Source of the DNA: Endocarpon pusillum Z07020
Lineage: Eukaryota; Ascomycota; Eurotiomycetes; Verrucariales; Verrucariaceae
Length of the DNA: 64,000 bases
Assembly: GCF_000464535.1 (NCBI RefSeq)
Contig: NW_006916485.1
Location: 128,099 to 192,098, forward strand
Direction: 5' to 3'
Made by a program: the position numbers and the translations under genes. The stretch's first letter is position 1; each line of letters starts with the position of its first letter. The notes beneath the pieces were generated by a model, which saw only the letters and a program-made list of their open reading frames with translations, was not told the DNA's origin and searched no databases. Of this stretch, positions 55,670 through 64,000 are shown piece after piece.

Positions 55670-57029
55670 TTACACATCCTGGTAGGCATGATACCTTGGG
55701 TTGCGTAAACCCTTCCTCATTTCAGCGAGGTATAGTTGGACTTCTGCTGGTTGCCACTACAGAAGATGAGTCAGAGGCCGAGCTAGTGAGGGTCACCTAC
55801 CTTCAGCACCTGAGTTAGAAGCATCATAGTCCAACCTTCAATGCCTTCTTCCCATTGTAGGCGGTTAAAGAGTCCGATCTCCTTAAGCCGCCTGTCTTTC
55901 GGCCAGCGGCCAACAGGCATGGCAAAACGCTCTTCGGTAACTTCTTCGAACCCAGCTTCCTTCATGTAGTGAGCCGACTCATCCACAATTCGAAGTGTCT
56001 TGCCAAAAGCATCTCCTGCCTCAAGAGAAACTTTGCCCCATTCTTCGAATATTGTGCCGTCGGTGCTGCCATCAAAAGATTTTGGCACGACGCCCTGTTC
56101 GACCTGCTCAACCCAGCCCCCCGGTTTAACATGTCTGCAAGGTCAGAGAAAACCCCCCTCCTTCCGAGGCTGACTCACTTGTACACTTCCGCATAGAATG
56201 CAGACCAGTTGGCAACACTGCCATATAAGCCGCGTATATGAATAAAATCGAAGCTGTCCTTCTGATATGACCACTCCTCACAACAATCACTGATCTCGAA
56301 CGACAGATTCTGGGGAACCCAGGTCGGTTGAATTGGCGAGAGGTCAGTCCCGATCACAACGGCAGTAGGATGCTGGTCAGCGAAATCACTGTGTAAGTGA
56401 ATCAGAAGTGGCTCGTGAAGTGACTGAGACATATACGAACGTTGCCCACGCTCCCGTGCCGGTGCCAACGTCAAGGACACGCTGTTGTGTTAGTCTAAGC
56501 AACATGTCTCGGTAACGCTGTACTTACCTGTGGTTGTTCGCTGATTGGTGCTAGATAAAGCCGTCCTCCGAGTAGCAAATTGTAGACATGGTGTCTGTAA
56601 TCCGTCAGCAACATGGTCTTGAAATCGAGACGAGCGTACCCTATGTTGAGATGCTCTATTGCCTGTTCGTCGTTAGGACCCCTGCATCAGCAATCAGCAT
56701 AAAACCATATCCCCTGGACATGTCTTGCGCCGTACCAATAAGAACCTGCGTGGTAGGCATGGTAGCGCCGCCCGTTCTCGTAATGATAGTTGAAGATGCT
56801 GCTTCGAAGCGATGTTGTGTCCCTGAACTTTGTAGTGAGGTCAAACTGCCAGAGCAGACCGCCAGAGACCGCAGCTCGGGAAGACTTACGAAGCGTCAGA
56901 TTCATCTCCGATGGCGGAATCCACGTCGTCATCAACCTGGAGTGGCTGCGTAGGTCGATTAGAGGCTCATTCGATTTAAAGTGTCATTCACGCTCTCACA
57001 GCAGCAGTCGCCGGATCATTTTCAGCCAT
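55670..57029 (-). CDS. LaeA-like SAM-dependent methyltransferase
   Basis: Eight exons: 57029-57000, 56945-56890, 56822-56736, 56681-56528, 56481-56441, 56388-56179, 56134-55801 and 55756-55670, all in frame, total 332 residues. The start is acidic and disordered (QVDDDVDSAIGDESDAS), followed by SSIFNYHYENGRRYHAYHAG, the standard lead-in of fungal TAM methyltransferases. SAM motif I is RVLDVGTGTGAWAT, motif II region GTDLSPIQPTWVP, then FDFIHIRGLYGS and HVKPGGWVEQVEQG. The C-terminal EVQLYLAEMRKGLRNPRYHAY is also typical. These resemble LaeA, the secondary-metabolism regulator, but many paralogues act as cluster-associated methyltransferases. Its place beside a monooxygenase and a P450 supports a metabolic role. 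Confidence 0.88.
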
Positions 57030-59219
57030 GTCTAACAACGGACTGGGAGGGGAGTCTAAGATGTAACTTATAGTGGAATTACGGCTCTGATGGAAAAAGA
57101 TAGACCTGATCGAGCTACCTGAGAAAGCTCCGCAAATTTGTTGAATGTCAAAAGTACAGTACAAAAGTCAAGGCATGACAAGCTTAAGCACCGCTAGTAG
57201 TTCGGCGGATTTACCCGCCGCCTATGCGGGATTTGGAGCTATATTAGTGGAGCTATAGCTGCTTGAAATTTGAGGATGCCTGCCTGCGTGTTGGTGTGCA
57301 GAAATTGGCCCGGCAATTGGGGTGGCCCGGCAAGTGGTTCTGTATGTCACTAAATTAGCTCCAACTGTCGTGCAGATCTCTTTTCAACTCAAATTTACCC
57401 TGGACGCCAACAGGCCACATACCGGTGTAACCTTTGAAATGGCACATATGAGAGAGCTAAAGTGATTAAGCGTAAGACGATGTACGGCCACTGTAAATTT
57501 CGATATCTATGGTATTGATGCCGAAAGAGATGCCCCAAGCTGTCTGAGTCATGTTTTCACTTATCAATTAATGTAACTCGTGAGGAGCATGAAGACATGA
57601 AAATTGAAGTACCTGAACCATATTTTCATTTCTTGAGAAGTTTTACTACACCGGGATGTGGTTTAGCATGGTGCTAAGAACACCTAGTACTGAATACGTC
57701 GCCACAACACTTACTTGAAACTTCCCTTGACAGCATCGACACAATCGATTCGATACAGTCCAGCTATATTCTTTATGGGTTTAATGGCCATGCATAGCAC
57801 TTGTTTTGAGGGACCTATACTAGCCCTGTACTATGAATATCTCAGCCAGGTACTGTAGTATAGTCCTAGTACCTTCACCGTCACTTTCAACCACATTTTC
57901 TTTACTCTGCCCAACATATATCGTCAAAGCAATGCTTGAGATGCTTGAGCCTTATCTTTGCCGCCCAAGCGGTCGCCATGGCTTGATGCCGAGGATGTTT
58001 TCCGTAAGCCATGAGAAGTCGGTTGGTAACGCTGTCAAAACTTATCATGATACGCACATTGACTGATTGGAAGTTGAGTATCAAGCTGACAGAGGTAGCG
58101 TAGAAGCAACAAAAGCTAGCCTATTGACGCTGAGTAGAGCACGCACGTGATAAAACTGCTTGGCGAGGAAATGTGGCCAATTCGCTTCGACTTGCTTCAA
58201 TGATGTGGCTCAACGCCATGCCACGAGGGCCAGGCTGTGACCATTTACTTATGGTTAGAGGGGCGAGGGTAAGTCTGGCAGACTGTTGAGAGGCTCCCCT
58301 GGTTGTTCCATAACTTCGAAAACATTCTTTCAGATGCATCTGATAGGAGCAAGCGCCTTGTCAAGGACTATTTCAGTCGCATTCGCGGCCGTGCCGTCAG
58401 GCCCTCCTCCAGGGGAAGAGCAAGTGGATCGTGACAGTTCGATGGGCAAAGATGAAGACTTGGGAAGGGTGATTCTGCGGTTCGGCTTCAAGCCTCGTAG
58501 TTCCATCGAATAGAATGTCTCTGACGCTCTGGCGGACGTTGCTCAAATTCCTATGTCCTTGGAAAGGGTGACGCAGTATGGAAAGCCTTTGATCTTTACA
58601 GCCGGTCACTGGTTTCGGAAGACCTGCCCGGAAGAAAACGCATAAATTGTAGAGGCCGTAGTGGCTGTGTGATGAAGAGACTCGAGCTCGCGTAACAATC
58701 TCTTTGGAACACAAAGGGTTGCGAAATTGCCCGATTCCTTGTCCAGTTGCCACCGACAGATGATTTTATAGAATAAGTGATGATGCTGCAGAGGCAGAAT
58801 CAAACAGAACAAAGTGTAGTAGGCATAGTGTGCAAGACACGGTACCACTAATTGGCCGCTAAATGAATAACACTGCTGTGTCTGCGATCATAGCTGGTAT
58901 CGTCCAAGGGGTTTGCCCGGCAGTCAGGAGTTGAGCAAAAACCGACTGTCCCCCTGACCTGGGTGGGGTTCTTTCCCTGTCTTTGGTGACCATGACTAGC
59001 TAAGCACCAAATTGTCTTGCAATTGACGATAGGAAGCTAAACAGCAGAGTGTCCGTGGAGGTTTGCAGAGGTATCTGAGTTTGACAAGCAACACGAACGG
59101 AGTTGAGATGCAGTAGTGAGCATTAGCCAGCGGTCTTATAGAGCGCAGGTGAGAGCATAACCACCTTCGATTTGATGACGGCACTGCATAATGTCATGCA
59201 TCAAATCCTGCCCACCAAG
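57030..59219. other. Gene-poor interval
   Basis: 2.2 kb without a supportable gene. A short frame around 58330-58513 and an opposite one at 58397-58753 lack motifs; the region may hold a decayed gene. Composition is near neutral. Confidence 0.4.
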
Positions 59220-60417
59220 CTAGTTGACTTTGTCGATACCGTCCACTCTAGCACTCCCTCTAATCTCCTTCTCACGTCTTGCCAGCACTTTCGCCACCGC
59301 TTCCCTGACTTCCGGAGTGCTCCGTATGGCACTTGTGACCATTCCTTCCTTCATCCCCTTCTTCAGCGCCTCGATATGCTCCTTTTCTCCTTTGAACGGC
59401 GCAAGCCCAAGCCCAAGCACCCCGGAGGCCTCCGCGTCGAGTCTTCCCGCCGTTTGGTTCAGGTGCAATATCTGCGCCTGCAGCTGTTGATCCTGTTCGA
59501 CGCTACTCCTTGCAGCATGCGGCGCGAGCTGGGATATAAAGATGTTCAGGGAAATTGACATGCGACGAGCTAGAGCAAGGATTTGGAAAGGGAGAAGATG
59601 TGGAGGAAGCACTCCTGGAATCACCCAATGCGCCAAAGTTGTAACATAAAAAGCAGACTCCGGGGCCGTCCAATCATGCGTCAGGAAATACAGCTCCAGA
59701 AAGGCAAGACCCGAGATGGCCAGATAGCGCCAGAATTGTCCCCATTTTGGAAGCCAGAAGTAGTTCAGCACAACAAGCATCAACGCCCCTTTGGCGTATT
59801 CCGGGGCGAGAGAACGTAAACCTGCGTACACGTAGTCCCTGATAGTCTTCAGCCCTGGCCGCTGCACTCGGACGATGCCTGGTCCAAATCTGTCATACGC
59901 GAAGCGCTTTGCAGGATCAAGCAATGTGTCGTGTGCTAGCTTGAGATGAACAAATGCCGCTTCAGCATCCGTGCTCGGGGTCCCATCGTTACTGGTGCGA
60001 ACTTTGTCAGGATGAAAGCGAGCAGCTAGGCGGCGAAACTTGGCCTTGATCTCGCGGTCCGGGGAGGTAGGGTTGACGCCGAGTGCCGTGTAGAAGTCTC
60101 CTGCAATACGGATGTCGTAGAGGGTTTGAACGAGTGTATAAAGCAGGTAGAGGCTGAGCACGAAGATGTGAATGCGGCGGCGATGATACGCATACAGAGG
60201 CTGCCCCTGTTGAGGTCTTGGAGAGCCGGCGCGAGTTGTGAGGCTATAGAATAGCCCCTGGAGGAGAGATGTTGCCAGCTATCGAAAGGGGGAATTAGTA
60301 CGTTAACCAACAACACATTACAAGGAAGATACAAGGAAGATGGGAAATGTTTACACTTGGGAGAAACGCCCAACCGACGTAGGTAAAGATGCCTGCTAGA
60401 GCACCATCGCCAGCCAT
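59220..60417 (-). CDS. Membrane-associated J-domain protein
   Basis: Exons 60417-60355 and 60278-59220 (76-nt intron GTAAAC...GATAG, branch TACTAAT, phase 0) give 373 residues. The sequence opens MAGDGALAGIFTYVGWAFLP, continues to a hydrophobic helix (FVLSLYLLYTLVQTLY), then the J-domain at about 100-170: FYTALGVNP, the catalytic HPD in FHPDKVRT, and LLDPAKRFAYDRFGP. Three further hydrophobic segments follow (ALMLVVLNYFWLP, YLAISGLAFLELYFLT, VTTLAHWVIPGVLP), so the J-domain probably sits between membrane spans, as in ER or mitochondrial membrane co-chaperones that recruit Hsp70. The specific partner is unknown. Divergent from rpa43. Confidence 0.9.
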
Positions 60418-60671
60418 CGCGAGTGAGGTGTCTCTTTATGAAGAACATTCATCGCGAAGCAAAGCGAAGCGGAGACAGAGAAGAACCGATCTTGCCCCGG
60501 ACCATCACTGCCCTCGAAGTGCCATTGCGTTCAAAAAACAGCTCGATTGACACAGCTTTGGGAGACTTCGAAGTCAATTGCTGGCCGAAAACTTCCCCAC
60601 CTGCAACTCCAAAAAGTCGAAAAGTCGAAAGGCACATTCCAGCCATCTCTCGATTTTGAGTCGGCGCCTAA
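60418..60671. promoter_or_regulatory. Compact divergent promoter between J-protein and rpa43
   Basis: Only 254 bp separate the start codons, the shortest divergent spacing in the window. No TATA box is apparent. Confidence 0.45.
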
Positions 60672-61867
60672 ATGGAGCTGGGACGCTCGCCTCATTTAGA
60701 GACCGAGCGCAAATCATCACACAAGACGAAGAAGCGAAAACATGCCGACTCAGAACAAAAGACGTCGAGCAAGAAGCGGAAAAAGCAGCTCGACTCAAAC
60801 CTCCACCATGTCCTCGACACTCCCTCCAAGATCCCCAAATCCAAGACGAAATCTCAATCATTCAATGATGCAGTGCAATCACCTCCCTCCTCGCCACCTG
60901 TGCGCGCAACGCTCCCAGACCCCGACCACGACATCTCCATCACCGACGCACCCCCAATAACCAAGGGCTCCTTAACCCCTACCTCCTCCCCGTTCCACAG
61001 CACAACCTTATCCCTCTACCTCCCCATCCCCGCCATCGCCCTCTCTCCAAACACCGCCCTCCCCGCCATGCTAACCACGCACATGACCCCCCTCCTCCTC
61101 AGCTACTACCCGCCCCTCCGCGGCATCGTCCTCTCCATCAGCAACCCGATCCTCTCCTCCCAAAAGCCCTTACCCCACCGCCCCCCTGCACCTCCACCCT
61201 CACCAAACGCCGACGAACCATCACAAACAGTGCTGGCCCACTGCGCCGACGCAGACGGCCTATCCTACGCCTGGCTCACCGTCCACGACAACGTCTGCAG
61301 CGAAGGCTTCGTCGGGCTAGTATGCTACAACTACTTCCAGGTGGCGGTTGCGAGGGACAGGATACCGAGGCAGTGGAGATGGGTGGCGCCGGGGGGGGGG
61401 AAGCGGTGGGGAATAAAGGGGAGATGAGGAGGAAAATGAAGAAAATAGGGGTGAAGAGGGATGGTGACGGTGAGGAGGAAGAAGAAGAAGAGGAGGAGGA
61501 GGAGGGTATGGTGGATACTTCGCAGGAAACGCTGGTCAATGCCGTCGCCGACGGAGACCAGGGGCAGGAAGAGGACGGAGATGGAGACGGAGAGGGCGAA
61601 ATTGGATATTTCCAACGCGGAGACGGGACGAGAGTGCACGGGTCGATCAGGTTCAGGGTGGTGGACTGTGAGATCGTGCCGGGCCATGATCGGGAGAGCT
61701 GGTCCCTGCAGATCGAGGGGACGCTTCTCAGCGTGGACAAGGAGGAGAGCGTGCTGCAGGAGGAACGGCAGAAGGTCTTGAGGAGGCAAGGAAAGGCGGT
61801 CATGAGTGGTGGATTGGGTTCGGGGCCTGGTAGCGATAGGAATGGCCATGTGCTGAGCAAAAGCTAG
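60672..61867 (+). pseudogene. rpa43: RNA polymerase I subunit Rpa43 with frameshift
   Basis: The frame from ATG 60672 encodes a basic tail (HKTKKRKHADSEQ, KKRKKQLD), then the Rpb7-like core: TTLSLYLPIPAIAL, LSYYPPLRGIVLSISN, CADADGLSYAWLTV and SEGFVGLVCYNYFQVAVARDRIP. At the G10 run 61391-61400 this frame runs into a stop at 61425, while the frame one base back continues through an acidic insert to GTRVHGSIRFRVVDCEIVPGHD and IEGTLLS, the expected end of the OB domain, stopping at 61865. One G too few would explain it, so a base-calling or assembly error is as likely as mutation. Between AWLTV and the VCSEGFVGL strand the usual F-x-P-x-x-G-D-x-L-E-G segment of about 25 residues is absent. Rpa43 binds Rpa14 and recruits Rrn3/TIF-IA. 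Confidence 0.8.
61391..61400 (+). repeat. G10 homopolymer at rpa43 frame change
   Basis: Ten consecutive G. Frame 0 enters and frame +2 leaves with coding homology, so one base is missing relative to a continuous reading frame. Confidence 0.85.
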
Positions 61868-62262
61868 GGAGAACACAGTCAGATCTGATCTCACAGATAT
61901 CGTTGTATTAAATACACGCAGAACGTCAGGACATGGCAGCCACCCGACATCTTGTCCGCTTCTCTTGGATGACATTGCCACGAGAGACTTCTTGAGCTGA
62001 CTTTGGAGATTTCGTTTCGGTGGACACACATCCTGCTCAGGGCGCCGGCGCAGCATGGGACACATCAAAAACTTGGACCACATGCAGCTGCCACGAAGCT
62101 TGCTTCTCAGTCCTCTGGTGTACAGAATCTACCTGGGTATGGGCTCACGTAATCTTGAACGTATCAATATATTCGCATATCAAGTTCGAAATATGTTCCA
62201 TCTGGGACCACAAACCAACCACCACCACCACCACCACCAATCCACCGATATACCTATCACAT
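61868..62262. other. Convergent 3' interval
   Basis: 395 bp between rpa43 and the oxidoreductase stop. A (CAC)n run lies at 62218-62240. No gene. Confidence 0.5.
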
Positions 62263-64000
62263 CTAGCCCACCAAATCCACCTCCAACGGATTTACCCCCC
62301 TCTCCAGCTCCGCTCTTCCAGGCATCTTCCCCCTCCCCATCAGCTCCGCACACTTGCTCATAATCGGATCCATCATCATCGTGGCCACCGCCACCACCGT
62401 ATCCCCCTTGGCATAGTAGGCAGCAAACTTGCCATTCTCGGGCTCGCCCTTGAGGACCAACGAGTCCCAGCCGTTGTGGGTGGCGCCACAGTAGCGAAGC
62501 TGAGAGCCCAGCGCGGACCAGAAGACTGGGATGAAGTGTTTGGGTTTGTCAGCGGTGGGTTTGGCGATGGTGTGGCCGACAGATCTACCGTGGTTCTGGG
62601 CGACATCTGGATTTGTCATCTTGGTTAGATTGCTTGGATGGGTCTTGGGGGCGGAGCACAGGGATGGCGAAGGGGAAATTTAAAGATGAACCTACTCCAG
62701 TGTTCGATGCGAGTGGGCTTGCCATCACCGCCTGGGCCGTGATAAGGATACGTTGCAATATCACCGATGGCGAAGACATCTTCCAGTCCCTCAACCTGGA
62801 GGTTCTCATCCACACGCAACGAACCGTCCTTCTCTAGCCTTATGCGGTCGTTGTCTTTGAGATATTCGGTCGCTGGTGCGACTCCAACACCCAAGATGAC
62901 AAGATCGGCCTCTATCGAGGCACCGTCTTTCAATGTCACGGCACCTACCACGCTTTTGTCGTTCTCCGATGGTCTTGCGGATTCGACGGAAGCGCCCATG
63001 TAGAACTGTACGCCATTCTTCTCCAGTTGCTTTTGGAAAATCTTGCCTACCTCTTCGCCCATGACGCGTTCGAGAGGGGCTTTTTCCATGCCTATGATGG
63101 TGACCGTGTTCTCCTTGGACAGGCAGTTTCCTACTTCCATACCTATAAAGGACGATCCAACGATGGCGACCTTCTTGCCTTTCTTGTCGCCTACAGCTGC
63201 GAGGATGTCTTTTACATCATTGATCGTTCTCAAAGTAAAGACATTTTTCAATTCCTTGAAGCCAGGCAGTGGTAGAACTCTTGGCGTTCCACCTGTGGCG
63301 AGGATGAGTTTGGTATAAGGGATCTGGGAGCCGGACCTCGTAGAGACTGATTTATTGGAGAAATCGATTGAGGTCACTGTGTCCGAGATAACCTCAATGG
63401 ACGCTTTGGAATACCACTCCTTGCTGCGGAGAAGGATTTTGTTGGGATCTGGGATAAGAGCTTTGGACAGTTTCGTTCGGTCAATTGGAAGGTTGGGCTC
63501 GTGACTAATAAGAGTGATTGATCCTTTGTAGCCTGATACGCGAAGCTGCTGAACAACTCCAAATGTGCCCGATCCACTGGAAGTCGTGTGGTCAGATGAA
63601 AGCTGTGGATGGTACGGACGCATACTTACCCCCCAACAATAACGACCTTGTCCTGGCCTTGAGCGGAGCATTCGACGTTGGGCTGCCGTCTGCCGCTCTT
63701 GATAGAGCTTTCCTCGCCTTTGATGTATACGCCGCCGTCCTTTACCAGAACATCGAATTTAGTCAACGGGTCGGGCGCCGGGGCGTTCTCTATCTCCCCG
63801 TTCATAACGTTGAAGCAAGCTGTAGGTTTTCAGTTAGATTTCCCGGACGTACGGTATTTGCAGAGCTGACCTCCATGCCATGGGCACGTTAGACGACCTT
63901 CCGGGGTGAGGATGCCATTTTTCAGCGGAGCTCCATAATGCGTGCAGTTGGCGTTCATCGCTTGCACCTTGTCATTGAGCTTGACCAGCAAAACCTTCCC
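62263..64000 (-). CDS. Rieske/AIF-type NAD(P)H oxidoreductase, 5' end outside window
   Basis: Four visible exons: 64000-63871, 63819-63630, 63576-62696 and 62606-62263, all in frame; the gene starts beyond the right edge. The first exons encode a Rieske [2Fe-2S] domain with both ligand boxes, CTHYGAPL and CPWHGACF (the second completed by splicing). Next comes a pyridine nucleotide-disulphide reductase fold: FAD motif VVIVGGGSGTFG rebuilt across an intron, ATGGTPR, NAD motif VAIVGSSFIGMEVG, and the C-terminal FAD motif VFAIGDIATYPY, then a reductase C-terminal domain ending NPLEVDLVG. This is the AIFM3/Nfrl layout, linked in animals and fungi to redox and cell-death functions. Targeting cannot be judged without the N-terminus. 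Confidence 0.93.

Noticed and set aside
58286..58753. Overlapping opposite-strand frames
   Set aside because: No motifs, mutual overlap and no credible splice sites; possibly a decayed gene but not supportable.

Overview
The window is nuclear DNA of a filamentous ascomycete (Pezizomycotina, most likely Eurotiomycetes-like). The basis is protein-coding genes broken by 43-190 nt GT-AG introns with CTRAC/CTAAC-type branch sites, and a set of conserved fungal genes (prp18, rse1, dsk2, het-c, Ran, nas2, rpa43). The species call is inference. No prokaryotic organisation, CRISPR array or tRNA was seen. Both edges cut genes: a GNAT acetyltransferase on the left and a Rieske/AIF-type oxidoreductase on the right.

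Layout. 0-6 kb is repeat-affected. A pogo/Fot1-like DNA transposon (1996-3750, 42-bp inverted termini, TA target duplication) carries a broken transposase whose 3' half has been replaced by about 740 bp of 18S rRNA gene sequence. A decayed gene lies beside it. 6-26 kb is ordinary gene space: FYVE-finger protein, OSGIN-like flavoprotein and fatty-alcohol oxidase (divergent pair), prp18, LURP-one-like protein, Ure2-type glutathione transferase, PAF-acetylhydrolase-like lipase and a Rab4-like GTPase (divergent), xylitol dehydrogenase and nitrilase (divergent). 26-43 kb is a conserved housekeeping block: rse1 and dsk2 (divergent), het-c, Ran/gsp1 and nas2 (divergent), and a DH-PH RhoGEF.

43-57 kb is accessory. 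It has a gene-poor stretch with a possible LTR remnant, a 113-aa secreted protein, an unrecognised Lys-rich protein, a heavily mutated HET-domain pseudogene, and a compact group of three tailoring-type genes: FAD monooxygenase, cytochrome P450 (one frameshift) and LaeA-like methyltransferase. 57-64 kb returns to conserved genes: a membrane J-domain protein and rpa43 (divergent, 254 bp apart; rpa43 carries a poly-G frameshift and a shortened OB region) and the Rieske/AIF oxidoreductase.

Exon coordinates were derived by eye from splice signals, reading-frame continuity and family knowledge; no transcript or database support was available. The most unusual item is the rRNA-carrying transposon. 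The most testable biology is the small monooxygenase-P450-methyltransferase group beside the decayed HET gene.
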